Notes: a model not told the origin generated them from the letters alone. A DNA stretch of 64,000 nucleotides from Silvania confinis (GCF_025564085.1 NZ_JAMGZJ010000077.1:727442-791441), one strand, 5' to 3'; counted from the stretch's first letter, positions 52,540-63,283 are shown. Translations and numbers: made by a program.

Positions 52540-53261
52540 AACTCGCGGGTCAGCGCCGTGTAATCGTCGGAATAACGCTGATCTGGCCCGCGGATCACCA
52601 TCCTGTCGCTGAAGCACTCACCCTCTTTCGGCGACAGCGCCAGCAATACCCGATGTGGGAGTCTGCCCTCAGTATCCGCAATATCAGTACGCAGGCGTAA
52701 AAACCAGCCCATCTCCAGCGCGTTTTTAACAAATGCGCTGCCCGTACTTTCCGGGAGCACCACGCAGAAGAAGCCCTCTTCAGAGATAAGCTCAGCCGCA
52801 CTGGTAAGCAGTGCGCTGTGGTCGAGCGAGCCCGTATAGCGGGCCTGGTCGCGCTCAGGCGTCGCGCACTGGACGCCTGTTTCATAATAAGGAGGATTGC
52901 TGATAATTAAGTCATAGCGCGCCGTTTGCTCTGGCGCCCAGCTGAGAACATCCGCACAATGAAGCGTAATACGCGAAGCCCAGGGTGATTCGGCCACATT
53001 TTCACCTGCCTGCCCGGCTGCCTGGGGATCCAGTTCAACCGCATCGAGGGTGACTGATGCTTCGGTACGCTGGGCCAGCATCAGCGCGAGTAATCCGCTA
53101 CCGCTGCCAATATCAAGGATACGCTTAACGCCAGCAACCGGCGCCCAGGCGCCCAGTAAAATGCCATCCGTGCCGACTTTCATCGCGCAGCGATCGTGAG
53201 CCACAAAGCACTGCTTAAAGGTAAAACCATCGCGGCGCAATTGCGCTTTGAGTTGAGACAT
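52524..53261 (-). CDS. trmN6: tRNA1(Val) (adenine(37)-N6)-methyltransferase
   Basis: An AdoMet-dependent enzyme (YfiC) that makes m6A37 in tRNA-Val. It has 245 residues, as in E. coli, starting at [17 protein letters not shown]. Motif I is [16 protein letters not shown], and motif IV is ISNPPYYE, typical of N6-adenine methyltransferases. A longer upstream frame (24 codons) runs into the srmB promoter region and is rejected. Confidence 0.95.
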   Translation of the reverse strand: MSQLKAQLRRDGFTFKQCFVAHDRCAMKVGTDGILLGAWAPVAGVKRILDIGSGSGLLALMLAQRTEASVTLDAVELDPQAAGQAGENVAESPWASRITLHCADVLSWAPEQTARYDLIISNPPYYETGVQCATPERDQARYTGSLDHSALLTSAAELISEEGFFCVVLPESTGSAFVKNALEMGWFLRLRTDIADTEGRLPHRVLLALSPKEGECFSDRMVIRGPDQRYSDDYTALTREFYLFM

Positions 53262-53394
53262 GTCAAAGCAACCTTCTTCTTCAAAACTGGAGTAGCATAG
53301 GGGAAAGCGAAGTGGTGGAAAAGGGATATCCATACAAACAGATGAAGATTGCAGCCATAACGTCTATAATCAGCGCCCCACACAGAGGTAGAAC

Positions 53395-54723
53395 ATGACT
53401 GTAACGACTTTTTCCGAACTTGAACTCGATGAAAGCCTGCTGGAAGCCCTCCAGAATAAAGGCTTCACACGCCCGACTGCCATCCAGGCGGCAGCCATTC
53501 CGCCTGCATTAGAAGGCCGCGACGTACTCGGTTCAGCGCCGACAGGCACCGGTAAAACGGCGGCGTACCTGCTGCCCGTCTTGCAGCATCTGATTGATTT
53601 TCCACGCAAGAAATCTGGTCCACCGCGCATTCTTATTCTGACACCGACACGTGAGTTAGCCGTACAGGTTGCAGAACATGCGCGTGAACTGGCCGCCAAT
53701 ACCCATCTGGATATTGCCACCATCACCGGCGGCGTAGCTTATATGAACCACGCCGAAGTGTTCAGTGAGAACCAGGATATCGTGGTCGCCACGACCGGGC
53801 GACTGATGCAGTACATCAAAGAAGAAAACTTTGACTGTCGTGCTGTTGAAACGCTGATTCTGGATGAAGCAGACCGCATGCTGGAATTGGGCTTTGCGCA
53901 GGACATTGAACATATCGCAGGCGAAACGCGCTGGCGCAAACAAACGATGCTGTTCTCCGCCACGCTTGAAGGCGATGCGATTAAAGACTTTGCGGAGCGT
54001 CTGCTGGAAGATCCGGCAGAAGTTTCTGCCACGCCGTCCACGCGTGAGCGCAAGAAAATTCACCAGTGGTATTACCGCGCGGATAACTATGAGCACAAGT
54101 TTGAGTTACTCAAACACGTGCTGAAACAAGATGATACGACGCGTACCATCATTTTCGTCCGTAAACGTGAGCGAGTGCATGAGTTGGCCGCTCAGCTGCG
54201 TTCTGCAGGCATCGATAACTGTTATCTTGAAGGTGACATGCCGCAGGTGAAGCGCACCGAAGGGATTAAACGTCTGACTGAAGGTCGCGTTAATGTCCTG
54301 GTGGCTACCGACGTAGCGGCACGTGGTATCGACATTCCTGAGGTAAGCCATGTCATCAACTTTGACATGCCACGCAGCGGGGATACCTACCTTCACCGTA
54401 TCGGTCGTACCGGACGTGCTGGTCTCAAAGGTACGGCTATTTCTCTGGTTGAAGCGCATGACTACTTGCTGCTGCAGAAAGTAGGTCGCTATATCGAAGA
54501 GCCTGTGAAAGCGCGCGTAATCGATGAACTGCGACCGACAACGCGTCCACCGAGTGAGAAAATGACGGGTAAGCCGTCTAAGAAAGTGCTCGCGAAGCGC
54601 GAAGAGCAGAAGCAGAAAGACAAAGAAAAGCCGCGCGAGAAGAAACGTCACCGCGACGCCAAGAACATTGGCAAACGCCGTAAGCCGAGTGGCACAACAG
54701 CGACTTCTGCGAAAGAAGAATAA
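53395..54723 (+). CDS. srmB: DEAD-box RNA helicase SrmB
   Basis: Assists early 50S ribosome assembly. It has 442 residues. Motifs: Q-motif GFTRPTAIQ, Walker A APTGTGKTAAY, PTRELA, DEAD (LDEADRML), SAT, and HRIGRTGRAG. The C-terminal tail is strongly basic (KREEQKQKDKEKPREKKRH and beyond), as in E. coli, for RNA binding. It is divergent from trmN6 and ends at a shared terminator. Confidence 0.97.
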   Translation: MTVTTFSELELDESLLEALQNKGFTRPTAIQAAAIPPALEGRDVLGSAPTGTGKTAAYLLPVLQHLIDFPRKKSGPPRILILTPTRELAVQVAEHARELAANTHLDIATITGGVAYMNHAEVFSENQDIVVATTGRLMQYIKEENFDCRAVETLILDEADRMLELGFAQDIEHIAGETRWRKQTMLFSATLEGDAIKDFAERLLEDPAEVSATPSTRERKKIHQWYYRADNYEHKFELLKHVLKQDDTTRTIIFVRKRERVHELAAQLRSAGIDNCYLEGDMPQVKRTEGIKRLTEGRVNVLVATDVAARGIDIPEVSHVINFDMPRSGDTYLHRIGRTGRAGLKGTAISLVEAHDYLLLQKVGRYIEEPVKARVIDELRPTTRPPSEKMTGKPSKKVLAKREEQKQKDKEKPREKKRHRDAKNIGKRRKPSGTTATSAKEE

Positions 54724-54726
54724 AAA

Positions 54727-54751
54727 AACGCCGGGCTTATCACCCGGCGTT
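54727..54751. terminator. Bidirectional terminator between srmB and grcA
   Basis: AACGCCGGG and CCCGGCGTT form a nine-base stem around CTTATCA, with A-run before and T-run after. It can end both convergent transcripts. Confidence 0.92.
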
Positions 54752-54768
54752 TTTATTTCCAGCGAACC

Positions 54769-55152
54769 TTACAGGCTTGCGGTAAAGGTACGAGCAATAA
54801 CGTCGCGCTGCTGTTCTGGCGTCAGTGAGTTGAAGCGAACGGCATAGCCTGAAACGCGAATCGTCAGCTGCGGATATTTTTCCGGGTGTTTCACCGCATC
54901 TTCCAGCGTTTCGCGGCGCAGAACGTTAACGTTCAGATGCTGACCACCTTCTACGCGCACTTCCGGTTTGATTTCCATTGGGATTTCGCGATATTCGATT
55001 TCGCCCAATTTGCTTACCGGTACAATTTCATCTTCAGCAAAACCGGCTTTCGCGACAACGCAGCGCGCTTCGCCCTTTTCGCTGTCCAGCAGCCAGAAAG
55101 AGTTCAGCAGGTCGTCATTTGCAGCTTTAGTAATCTGGATACCCGTAATCAT
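54769..55152 (-). CDS. grcA: Autonomous glycyl radical cofactor GrcA
   Basis: A 127-residue spare part that replaces the oxygen-damaged C-terminal glycyl domain of pyruvate formate-lyase. The radical glycine is Gly102 in [17 protein letters not shown]. Strong FNR sites lie upstream, fitting microaerobic induction. Confidence 0.97.
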   Translation of the reverse strand: MITGIQITKAANDDLLNSFWLLDSEKGEARCVVAKAGFAEDEIVPVSKLGEIEYREIPMEIKPEVRVEGGQHLNVNVLRRETLEDAVKHPEKYPQLTIRVSGYAVRFNSLTPEQQRDVIARTFTASL

Positions 55153-55258
55153 ATGTTTCTCCCTTAAACGACAGTATTAGGTGTCTGCCCTGTTCAGGGC
55201 AATTGGTAAAACCATTGTTGCTTGAGTGTATATATATCAGTCGACCACCCGTCATTCA

Positions 55259-55272
55259 TTGACCTAAATCAA
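55259..55272. promoter_or_regulatory. FNR site I of grcA
   Basis: TTGACCTAAATCAA closely matches TTGAT-N4-ATCAA. It is the site nearer to grcA, about where a class II activator site would lie. Confidence 0.85.
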
Positions 55273-55311
55273 TAAAAACCACACCAGAACAAGGGTGATG
55301 ACTTAGTGTTA

Positions 55312-55325
55312 TTGTTTTATATCAA
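55312..55325. promoter_or_regulatory. FNR site II of grcA
   Basis: TTGTTTTATATCAA is a second FNR-like half-conserved palindrome, 53 bases from the first centre to centre. E. coli yfiD has two FNR sites with the same 53-base spacing. Confidence 0.75.
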
Positions 55326-55463
55326 TTTTAACCCCTGCCTGATTTCAACTTTTTTAATAATTTTTAAATATTATTCAGCAGGATGCCGTTTTTGGCCTGT
55401 CGATTTTGCTCCGTCGTCATAAGCAGTTAAGCTAGACGCAGAGAAAATTCGCAGGAGAGCGAG

Positions 55464-56153
55464 ATGACAACCCTTTTGACCTGGCACGACGTACTGGCCG
55501 ATGAAAAACAGCAGCCCTATTTCGTGAATACCCTGAATACCGTTGCCGCCGAACGCCAGGCAGATATCACCATTTTTCCCCCGCAGAAAGATGTCTTTAA
55601 CGCCTTTCGCTTTACCGAACTGGGCGATGTGAAAGTGGTGATCCTCGGTCAGGATCCTTATCACGGGCCGGATCAGGCCCACGGACTGGCATTTTCCGTG
55701 CGTCCGGGGGTGGCGACGCCGCCGTCGTTGCTGAACATGTATAAAGAACTTGAAGCTTCGGTACCGGGTTTTAGCCGACCGGCACATGGTTACCTGGAAA
55801 GCTGGGCGCGACAGGGCGTGCTGCTGCTGAACACGGTGTTGACGGTACGTGCCGGACAGGCGCATTCACATGCCAGTCTGGGTTGGGAAACGTTTACGGA
55901 TAAAGTGATAAGCCTGATTAACCAGCACCGCGAAGGTGTAGTGTTCTTGCTGTGGGGTGCACATGCGCAGAAGAAAGGGGCAATTATTGATACCCAGCGT
56001 CACCATGTGCTGAAAGCGCCGCACCCTTCACCGCTGTCAGCACATCGCGGTTTTATGGGATGTCGTCATTTTGTACTGGCAAATGAATGGCTGGAAAAAC
56101 AGGGAGAAACGCCAATTGACTGGATGCCGGTGCTACCGGCCGAGAGCGAGTAA
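55464..56153 (+). CDS. ung: Uracil-DNA glycosylase
   Basis: Removes uracil from DNA. It has 229 residues. The catalytic Asp64 is in [19 protein letters not shown] (residues 62-80), and the His187 region is in [16 protein letters not shown] precedes the ATG. It is divergent from grcA across a 311-base gap that also holds the FNR sites. Confidence 0.98.
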   Translation: MTTLLTWHDVLADEKQQPYFVNTLNTVAAERQADITIFPPQKDVFNAFRFTELGDVKVVILGQDPYHGPDQAHGLAFSVRPGVATPPSLLNMYKELEASVPGFSRPAHGYLESWARQGVLLLNTVLTVRAGQAHSHASLGWETFTDKVISLINQHREGVVFLLWGAHAQKKGAIIDTQRHHVLKAPHPSPLSAHRGFMGCRHFVLANEWLEKQGETPIDWMPVLPAESE

Positions 56154-56163
56154 ATACGTTTTG

Positions 56164-56226
56164 TGTGCCGGGTAAGGCGAAGCCGCCCCCCCGGCACATT
56201 GCCCGGCAGTCGCCGGGCCTACAAGC
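56164..56226. repeat. REP-type element after ung
   Basis: GTGCCGGGTAAGGCGAAGCCGCC pairs imperfectly with CCCGGCAC, and a second unit GCCCGGCAGTCGCCGGGCCTAC follows. It lies between the convergent ung and yfiF. Confidence 0.75.
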
Positions 56227-56235
56227 AAAGCCTGA

Positions 56236-57336
56236 TTACGCTTTGTTCTGATGCCACCACTCGGCTAACAGCACACCGGTTGCAACGGAAACGTTGAGAC
56301 TTTCAACTTTGCCGGTGCCATCGATAGAAACGCTGAGATCGGCACTTTCCAATGCTGCATCAGACAAACCATCACGCTCCTGACCCAGCACCAGTACCAT
56401 CTTACGCGGCAATGTTGCTTTAAACAGCGGCGTAGTGCCCTTGTGGCTGGACGTCGTCACAATGGAATAGCCAGCTTTACGGAACTGCTCGATTGCATCC
56501 AGTACGCTGTCACCGGTGATCGGTTGAACGTGTTCCGCTCCGCCTTCTGCAGTACGGATTGCAGCACCAGATTCCAGCAGCGCTGCATCCTGCAGCAGCA
56601 CGCCTTTGACACCGAAATGTGCGCAGCTGCGCATCATTGCGCCCAGGTTATGTGGGTTACCCACATCTTCCATCGCCAGCACGCAGTCGTCTTCATCAGC
56701 CTGGCTGACCCACTGCTCTACGGTGGTGCCGTTACGTTTTTTGATGATGAAGCAAACACCACCATGGTGCTCGGTGCCAGACGCTTTGGCGATCTCAGCA
56801 TCATCTACAACGTGATAAGCTTTACGGTTGGCCGCCATCCAGCGCAGCGCTTCTTTGAAACGCGGCGTAACGCTCTGGATAAACCAGGCGCGAACGATGC
56901 AATCAGGGCGGCTCTGGAACAGGGCCTGACAGGCATTTTCGCCATACACACGGGTTTCTTCCGCACGTTGACGACGGATAACTTCAGGATCGATAACCGT
57001 TTTACCGCTCATGCTGCCATGATCGACAGGTGCCGTCGATTCAACGCCTGGAGCGCGAGAAACAGTGCGCCATGGGGACGCATCGCGACTAAAGTCATCA
57101 CGTTTAAAATCATCGCGTTTACGATCGTCACGTTTGCGATCGTCGCGTTTGCGGTCATCACCGCGGCTATTTCTTTCATCGCGGGCGGGGCGACGGCCAC
57201 CGTCTGCACGAGATGGCCCTGGACGTCCGCCACCTTTTCCGGTACGCGGATTTTCGGTGCGTTTATCTGAGTCATCATCACTGCGGACATACATCACTTT
57301 GACCTTGCCGCTTTTGTTTTTCAATTCGTCGTTCAT
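56236..57336 (-). CDS. yfiF: Putative SpoU-family RNA methyltransferase YfiF
   Basis: A probable 2'-O-ribose methyltransferase, target unknown. It has 366 residues from MNDELKNK, about 21 more than E. coli. A basic, disordered N-terminus is followed by a substrate-binding domain ([15 protein letters not shown]) and a SPOUT domain with [27 protein letters not shown] and [11 protein letters not shown]. The extra length comes from a tandem repeat of (R/F)KRDD units near residues 61-85. An in-frame start 25 codons upstream is not supported. Confidence 0.9.
   Translation of the reverse strand: MNDELKNKSGKVKVMYVRSDDDSDKRTENPRTGKGGGRPGPSRADGGRRPARDERNSRGDDRKRDDRKRDDRKRDDFKRDDFSRDASPWRTVSRAPGVESTAPVDHGSMSGKTVIDPEVIRRQRAEETRVYGENACQALFQSRPDCIVRAWFIQSVTPRFKEALRWMAANRKAYHVVDDAEIAKASGTEHHGGVCFIIKKRNGTTVEQWVSQADEDDCVLAMEDVGNPHNLGAMMRSCAHFGVKGVLLQDAALLESGAAIRTAEGGAEHVQPITGDSVLDAIEQFRKAGYSIVTTSSHKGTTPLFKATLPRKMVLVLGQERDGLSDAALESADLSVSIDGTGKVESLNVSVATGVLLAEWWHQNKA
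57094..57153. repeat. 15-base tandem repeat within yfiF
   Basis: Four copies of a 15-base unit (consensus ATCGTCACGTTTGCG, with two or three changes per copy) encode repeated Asp-Asp-Arg/Phe-Lys-Arg units. The repeat keeps the reading frame, so copy number can vary without breaking the gene. E. coli YfiF lacks it. Confidence 0.85.
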
Positions 57337-57543
57337 GCTTTTCTCCACCAGCGCTGCGCGAAGCGCGCAGATTACCCGATGTACCCGCGCATAGCCATTA
57401 CTTCGTATCAAAGCCTGTGACTATTGTTCTCATTGAATAAAACGCATTGTCGTTTCAAACAGGGTCGTTGATAATATGTAACATATTAGAAACATGATCG
57501 GCGTCATGCCGGTTTGCTCCCCCTGCTCTACCTGAGGTTAGTT

Positions 57544-57963
57544 ATGAATACCGTATGTGCCAACTGCCAGGCCCTTAACCGCATTCCAGACGATCGAATT
57601 GATGATGGTGCAAAATGCGGTCGCTGCGGTGAGGAATTGTTCGATGGTGATGTCATTAATGCTACCGGTGCAACTCTGGATAAACTCCTCAAGGACGATC
57701 TGCCCGTAGTTGTCGACTTCTGGGCACCCTGGTGTGGCCCGTGCCGTAATTTTGCGCCGATCTTTGAAGATGTCGCTGAAGAGCGTAGCGGCAAAGTGCG
57801 TTTCGTTAAGGTCAACACCGAAGCTGAACCTGAGCTTAGCGCCCGTTTCCGCATTCGCAGTATTCCAACCATCATGATTTTTAAACAGGGTGAAGTCGTG
57901 GACATGCTGAATGGCGCAGTGCCAAAAGCCCCCTTTGATAGCTGGCTGAACGAATCTCTCTGA
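57544..57963 (+). CDS. trxC: Thioredoxin 2
   Basis: A cytoplasmic disulfide reductase. It has 139 residues. A zinc-binding N-terminal extension carries Cys5, Cys8, Cys25 and Cys28, and the thioredoxin fold has the active site [11 protein letters not shown]. The start at MNTVCANC matches E. coli. In E. coli it is induced by OxyR; I could not confirm an OxyR site by eye in the 207-base gap to yfiF. Confidence 0.97.
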   Translation: MNTVCANCQALNRIPDDRIDDGAKCGRCGEELFDGDVINATGATLDKLLKDDLPVVVDFWAPWCGPCRNFAPIFEDVAEERSGKVRFVKVNTEAEPELSARFRIRSIPTIMIFKQGEVVDMLNGAVPKAPFDSWLNESL

Positions 57964-58034
57964 CATTCCGGGGCACGTAACTTGTGCCCCGCTCTCGCCT
58001 CTGCGAGAATGGCGTTTTTCCTGCGCTCCCCCCC

Positions 58035-58733
58035 ATGACTGATAACGCCGTACTGCAATTGCGTGCCGAACGCCTGGCCCGCGCAACCCGCCCTTTTCTT
58101 GCCCGTGGTAACCGTGTTCGACGCTGCCAACGCTGTCTGTTGCCGTTAAAACAGTGCCTGTGCGCCACTCTGGCACCCAGCCACGCCCGGAGCCGGTTCT
58201 GTCTGGTGATGTTTGATACCGAACCGATGAAGCCCAGCAATACCGGTCGTTTGATCGCCGATATCTTACCGGATACCGCCGCCTTCCAGTGGTCACGCAC
58301 CGAGCCGCCGCAGGCACTGCTGGATTTGGTCGCCAGCCCAGATTATCAGCCAATGGTGGTGTTCCCGGCATCCTATGCAGGTGCGGAGCGCCAGGTGCTT
58401 GCCGCCCCCCCTTGTGGAAAGCCGCCGCTGTTTATCATGCTGGATGGCACCTGGACCGAAGCGCGCAAAATGTTCCGTAAGAGTCCTTATCTGGATGCGT
58501 TGCCGGTAATCTCTGTCGATCTGTCCCGCGTATCCGCTTACCGACTGCGTGAAGCACATGCCGAGGGCCAGTATTGCACCGCCGAAGTGGCCATTGCCCT
58601 GTTGGATCTGGCGAGCGACATCGAGGCGGCAAACGCGTTGGGCAATCACTTCTCTTATTTTCGCGAACGCTATCTGGCGGGAAAACCTAATCGTACGGGA
58701 AGCATCACAGCAGCGGAGCTGGAAAGCGTTTAA
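58035..58733 (+). CDS. tapT: tRNA-uridine aminocarboxypropyltransferase TapT
   Basis: A DTW-domain enzyme (YfiP) that makes acp3U47 in tRNAs with S-adenosylmethionine. It has 232 residues, as in E. coli, from MTDNAVLQLRAER. A zinc-site CQRCLLPLKQCLC lies at about 31-43. The DTW-like motif is MLDGTWTEARKMF. The C-run before the ATG gives a poor ribosome-binding site, so expression may depend on trxC read-through. Confidence 0.93.
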   Translation: MTDNAVLQLRAERLARATRPFLARGNRVRRCQRCLLPLKQCLCATLAPSHARSRFCLVMFDTEPMKPSNTGRLIADILPDTAAFQWSRTEPPQALLDLVASPDYQPMVVFPASYAGAERQVLAAPPCGKPPLFIMLDGTWTEARKMFRKSPYLDALPVISVDLSRVSAYRLREAHAEGQYCTAEVAIALLDLASDIEAANALGNHFSYFRERYLAGKPNRTGSITAAELESV

Positions 58734-58768
58734 AATCATCAGGTCATTCGCCTTTTCAGGAGACTTGC

Positions 58769-61432
58769 ATGAGCCAGCGCGGGTTAGAAGCGTTACTCCG
58801 CCCTAAATCCATCGCCGTTATTGGCGCATCGATGAAACCCGATCGCGCCGGTTATCTGATGATGCGAAACCTGCTGGCAGGCGGTTTTAACGGCCCGGTA
58901 CTGCCAGTGACGCCTGCTTATAAAGCGGTGCTCGGGGTACTCGCCTGGCCAGATGTCGACAGCCTGCCCTTCATTCCCGATCTCGCGGTGCTCTGCGTTC
59001 ACGCCAAACGCAACATTGAGTTACTTGAGGCGTTGGGGAAAAAAGGCTGTAAAACCTGCATTATTCTCTCTTCGCCGTCTGAACAGCAGGCCGCGTTGCT
59101 GGCCTGCGCCACGCGATACCAGATGCGTTTGCTGGGGCCAAACAGCCTGGGACTTCTGGCGCCGTGGCAAGGGCTGAACGCCAGTTTCTCTCCTGTTCCC
59201 ATTCGCAAAGGTAAGCTGGCCTTTATCTCCCAGTCGGCAGCGGTTTCAAATACGATCCTCGACTGGGCCCAGCAGCGCGAAATGGGCTTCTCCTATTTCA
59301 TCGCCCTCGGTGATGGGCTGGATATTGATGTTGATGAACTGCTGGATTTTCTGGCAAGAGATACCAAAACCAGTGCCATCCTGCTGTACCTTGAGCATCT
59401 CAGCGACGCGCGACGCTTTGTCTCGGCCGCGCGCAGTGCTTCACGCAATAAGCCCATTCTGGTCATCAAAAGTGGCCGTAGCCCGGCCGCCCAGCGCCTG
59501 CTGCATTCGCATTCGGGGATGGACCCGGCATGGGATGCCGCTATTCAGCGTGCTGGGTTGCTACGCGTGCAGGATACGCACGAGCTCTTCTCAGCGGTAG
59601 AAACGCTCAGCCATATGCGTCCGCTGCGGGGTGAGCGACTGATGATTATCAGCAACGGTGCCGCACCGGCAGCACTGGCGCTGGACGAGCTTTGGCTGCG
59701 TAATGGCAAACTCGCCACGCTTAGCGAACCGACGCTATCGCGCCTGCAGGATGCCATGCCGCCCGGCGTGGAGCCTGGCAATCCACTCGATCTCCGTGAT
59801 GACGCCAGCAGCGATCACTATCTCAGCGCCCTGAATATTTTGCTGGATAGCCAGGATTTTGACGCTCTGATGGTGATTCACTCTCCCAGCGCCGTGGCAC
59901 CCGGCAGTGAAAGTGCTCGCTCTCTGATTGAAGTGATCAATAAGCATCCTCGCGGGAAGTATGTCTCTCTGCTGACCAACTGGTGCGGTGAGTTCTCCTC
60001 TCAGGAGGCGCGCCGTCTGTTCAGTGAAGCGGGGTTACCAACCTATCGCACCCCGGAAGGGACGATCACTGCCTTTATGCATATGGTTGAGTACCGGCGT
60101 AACCAGAAGCAGCTGCGGGAAACCCCTGCCCTGCCGGGCAATCTGACGGCAAATACCGGCCACGTACGCAGCCTGTTGCAAAGTGCCATTGACGACGGTG
60201 TACGGCGGCTTGACACCCATGAAGTGCAACCCATTCTGAATGCCTACGGCATGCATACTCTGGCAACCTGGATTGCCAGCGATAGCGCAGAAGCGGTGCA
60301 CATTGCCGAACAGATCGGTTATCCGGTGGCGTTGAAGCTGCGTTCACCCGATATCCCCCATAAATCTGAAGTTCAGGGAGTGATGTTGTATCTGCGCACC
60401 GCTGCGGAAGTTCAACAGGCTGCGGATGCGATCGTCGATCGTGTAAAAATGGCCTGGCCTCAGGCGCGGATCCACGGCCTGCTGGTGCAAAGTATGGCCA
60501 ACCGCGCGGGGGCACAAGAGCTACGAGTGGTTGTCGAACAGGATCCGGTGTTTGGTCCGCTAATCATGTTGGGCGAGGGAGGCGTTGAGTGGCGCCCGGA
60601 AGAACAGGCGGTCGTTGCTCTACCTCCGCTAAACATGAACCTGGCGCGCTATCTGGTGATCCAGGCGATCAAGAGTAAGAAGATCCGCGGTCGCAGCGCC
60701 CTGCGCCCACTGGACATTGCCGCACTCAGCCAGTTTCTGGTGCAAGTCTCGAACCTGATTGTCGACAGCCCGGAAATTCAGCGCCTGGATATTCATCCTT
60801 TACTGGTATCGGGCTGTGAGCTGACCGCGCTGGATGTCACGCTGGAGGTTGCCGCATATACCGGTGACCGCGAAAGCCGACTCGCCATCCGTCCGTACCC
60901 TCATCAGCTTGAAGAATGGGTAGAGATGAAAAATGGCGAACCATCGCTGTTTCGCCCCATTCTTCCGGAAGATGAACCGCAGCTTCAGCGCTTTATTGCG
61001 CAGGTGACAAAAGAAGATTTGTACTATCGCTACTTTAGCGAAATCAACGAATTTACCCATGAAGATTTAGCCAATATGACGCAGATCGACTACGATCGGG
61101 AAATGGCTTTTGTAGCCGTTCGACGAACGGAGGAAGGCGATGAGATCCTTGGCGTCACGCGTGCGATCTCCGATCCGGATAATGTCGATGCGGAATTTGC
61201 CGTGCTTGTCCGCTCAGATCTGAAAGGCCTGGGGCTGGGAAGAAAGCTGTTGGAAAAGCTTATCGGTTACACGCGCGATCACGGGCTTCTCCGTCTGAAT
61301 GGCATTACGATGCCCAACAATCGTGGCATGGTCGCTCTGGCGCGGAAATTAGGCTTCACTGTTGATGTCCAGCTCGAAGAGGGCATTGTCGGACTGACGC
61401 TGCAGCTGATGCCAGCAGGTAAACAAGAGTAA
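58769..61432 (+). CDS. patZ: Protein lysine acetyltransferase PatZ
   Basis: Acetylates and inactivates acetyl-CoA synthetase and other proteins (YfiQ/Pka). It has 887 residues. The N-terminal 700 or so resemble ADP-forming acyl-CoA synthetases (VIGASMKPDRAGYL; VALKLRSPDIPHKSEVQGV; an inactive catalytic domain in E. coli). The C-terminal GNAT domain has the acetyl-CoA loop SDLKGLGLGRKLLEKLI. CAGGAGA precedes the ATG. Confidence 0.96.
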   Translation: MSQRGLEALLRPKSIAVIGASMKPDRAGYLMMRNLLAGGFNGPVLPVTPAYKAVLGVLAWPDVDSLPFIPDLAVLCVHAKRNIELLEALGKKGCKTCIILSSPSEQQAALLACATRYQMRLLGPNSLGLLAPWQGLNASFSPVPIRKGKLAFISQSAAVSNTILDWAQQREMGFSYFIALGDGLDIDVDELLDFLARDTKTSAILLYLEHLSDARRFVSAARSASRNKPILVIKSGRSPAAQRLLHSHSGMDPAWDAAIQRAGLLRVQDTHELFSAVETLSHMRPLRGERLMIISNGAAPAALALDELWLRNGKLATLSEPTLSRLQDAMPPGVEPGNPLDLRDDASSDHYLSALNILLDSQDFDALMVIHSPSAVAPGSESARSLIEVINKHPRGKYVSLLTNWCGEFSSQEARRLFSEAGLPTYRTPEGTITAFMHMVEYRRNQKQLRETPALPGNLTANTGHVRSLLQSAIDDGVRRLDTHEVQPILNAYGMHTLATWIASDSAEAVHIAEQIGYPVALKLRSPDIPHKSEVQGVMLYLRTAAEVQQAADAIVDRVKMAWPQARIHGLLVQSMANRAGAQELRVVVEQDPVFGPLIMLGEGGVEWRPEEQAVVALPPLNMNLARYLVIQAIKSKKIRGRSALRPLDIAALSQFLVQVSNLIVDSPEIQRLDIHPLLVSGCELTALDVTLEVAAYTGDRESRLAIRPYPHQLEEWVEMKNGEPSLFRPILPEDEPQLQRFIAQVTKEDLYYRYFSEINEFTHEDLANMTQIDYDREMAFVAVRRTEEGDEILGVTRAISDPDNVDAEFAVLVRSDLKGLGLGRKLLEKLIGYTRDHGLLRLNGITMPNNRGMVALARKLGFTVDVQLEEGIVGLTLQLMPAGKQE

Positions 61433-61542
61433 GGTACTGGAAATGTTGACCACTTTAAACGGCACTGGTGGTATCATTGCCGGCTTATGTCGTCTGCATA
61501 GTACATATAATCCTTCAATGAACAGAGAAGAAACGCACTGTG

Positions 61543-62898
61543 ATGTTGTCAAAATTTAAGCGTAATAAACATCAACAACACCTTGCTCAACTACCGAAGA
61601 TTTCTCAATCAGTTGATGATGTAACGTTCTTTTATGCTCCCGCCCAATTTCGGGATACGCTTCTGGAAAAAATTGCCAGCGCAACGCACCGTATCTGCAT
61701 TATCGCCCTTTATCTTGAACAGGATGAGGGTGGCAGCGCCATTTTACGTGCACTGTATGATGCCAAACGTCTGCGCCCGGAGCTTGACGTTCGCGTTCTG
61801 GTCGACTGGCACCGTGGTCAGCGCGGACGCATTGGCGCCGCCGCCTCTAACACCAATGCCGACTGGTATTGCCGAATGGCCCAGGAAAACCCAGGCGTCG
61901 ATGTGCCCGTTTATGGCGTGCCGGTGAATACCCGCGAAGCGCTTGGCGTCCTCCATTTTAAAGGCTTCATTATTGATGACAGCGTGCTGTACAGTGGCGC
62001 CAGTCTGAATGATGTCTATCTCCATCAGCTCGATAAGTACCGCTACGACCGCTACCACCTGGTCCGCAATGCCCGGATGACTGACGTTATGTTCGAATGG
62101 GTGGATCAGAACCTGATACAGGGTCGCGGCGTGAATCGCCTTGACGATCCGCATCGGCCAAAAAGCCCGGAGATCAAAAACGACATTCGCGTTTTGCGTC
62201 AGGAACTGCGCGATGCCACTTTCCATTTCCAGGGTGATGCTGATAACGAGCAGCTCGCAGTGACGCCATTAGTGGGTCTCGGTAAATCGAGCCTGCTCAA
62301 TAAAACCATCTTTCATCTGATGCCCTGCACAGAGCATAAGCTGACGATTTGCACGCCATACTTCAACCTGCCGGCTGTACTGGTGCGCAATATTATTCAG
62401 CTTCTGCGCGACGGTAAAAAGGTGGAAATTATTGTCGGTGATAAAACGGCTAACGACTTCTTTATCCCGGAAGATCAGCCGTTTAAAATCATTGGCGCGC
62501 TGCCTTATCTTTACGAGATTAACCTGCGTCGTTTCCTCAGCCGTCTGCAGTATTATGTTAATACCGATCAGCTGGTCGTGCGCCTCTGGAAAGATGAAGA
62601 CAATAGCTATCATCTGAAAGGGATGTGGGTTGATGATGAATGGATGCTGCTCACGGGGAACAACCTTAACCCGCGCGCATGGCGTCTGGATCTTGAGAAC
62701 GCTATTTTGATCCACGATCCACGCCAGGAGCTCGCAGCCCAGCGCGATCGTGAGCTGGAGTTGATTCGCACTCATACCACGGCGGTGCGTCACTATCGCG
62801 ATCTGCAAAGCATCGCCGATTACCCGGTCAAAGTGCGTAAGCTGATTCGTCGTTTACGCCGTATCCGAATCGACCGCTTAATCAGCCGTATTCTGTAA
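61543..62898 (+). CDS. pssA: CDP-diacylglycerol-serine O-phosphatidyltransferase
   Basis: Makes phosphatidylserine, the precursor of phosphatidylethanolamine. It has 451 residues. Two HKD-type phospholipase D motifs are [17 protein letters not shown] and [18 protein letters not shown]. The C-terminus is very basic ([17 protein letters not shown]) and suits its association with membranes and ribosomes. GTG-ATG-TTG codons open the frame; the ATG at 61543 gives the E. coli protein. Confidence 0.97.
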   Translation: MLSKFKRNKHQQHLAQLPKISQSVDDVTFFYAPAQFRDTLLEKIASATHRICIIALYLEQDEGGSAILRALYDAKRLRPELDVRVLVDWHRGQRGRIGAAASNTNADWYCRMAQENPGVDVPVYGVPVNTREALGVLHFKGFIIDDSVLYSGASLNDVYLHQLDKYRYDRYHLVRNARMTDVMFEWVDQNLIQGRGVNRLDDPHRPKSPEIKNDIRVLRQELRDATFHFQGDADNEQLAVTPLVGLGKSSLLNKTIFHLMPCTEHKLTICTPYFNLPAVLVRNIIQLLRDGKKVEIIVGDKTANDFFIPEDQPFKIIGALPYLYEINLRRFLSRLQYYVNTDQLVVRLWKDEDNSYHLKGMWVDDEWMLLTGNNLNPRAWRLDLENAILIHDPRQELAAQRDRELELIRTHTTAVRHYRDLQSIADYPVKVRKLIRRLRRIRIDRLISRIL

Positions 62899-62905
62899 CC
62901 CACAG

Positions 62906-62930
62906 GCCCTGTCTTCGACGGGGCTTTTTT
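62906..62930 (+). terminator. pssA terminator
   Basis: GCCCTGTC and GACGGGGC (one G-U pair) around TTC, followed by TTTTTT. It lies between pssA and yfiM. Confidence 0.88.
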
Positions 62931-62942
62931 ATGGAATCCGCT

Positions 62943-63266
62943 ATGCGTTTAGCTTTGATCCTCACTGTTATGTTTCTGACAGGCTGCAGCCATACGGCAA
63001 ACGATCGCTGGCAGGGCCAGGATAAAGCCCAGCACTTTCTTGCATCAGCTATGCTCTCCGCCGCCGGAAATGAATATGCGCAGCATCAGGGTCACAGTCC
63101 CGACCGCAGCGCGGCCATTGGGTTTATGTTTTCTGTCAGCCTTGGGGCATCGAAAGAGCTCTGGGATAGTCGCGCTGAAGGAAGTGGATGGAGCTGGAAA
63201 GACTTTGCCTGGGATGTAGCGGGTGCAACGACCGGTTACGCTGTCTGGCAGCTAGCGGAACATTAG
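62943..63266 (+). CDS. yfiM: Lipoprotein YfiM
   Basis: A 107-residue predicted lipoprotein. The signal peptide ends with the lipobox FLTGC, cysteine at about residue 15. The mature part is family DUF2279-like ([16 protein letters not shown] and [10 protein letters not shown]). The function is unknown. It follows pssA as in E. coli. Confidence 0.93.
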   Translation: MRLALILTVMFLTGCSHTANDRWQGQDKAQHFLASAMLSAAGNEYAQHQGHSPDRSAAIGFMFSVSLGASKELWDSRAEGSGWSWKDFAWDVAGATTGYAVWQLAEH

Positions 63267-63283
63267 CGAGAGTAAGCGCTGAC

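Noticed and set aside
57412..57543. Possible OxyR site before trxC
   Set aside because: Expected from E. coli, but no convincing ATAG-N7-CTAT spacing could be identified by eye.
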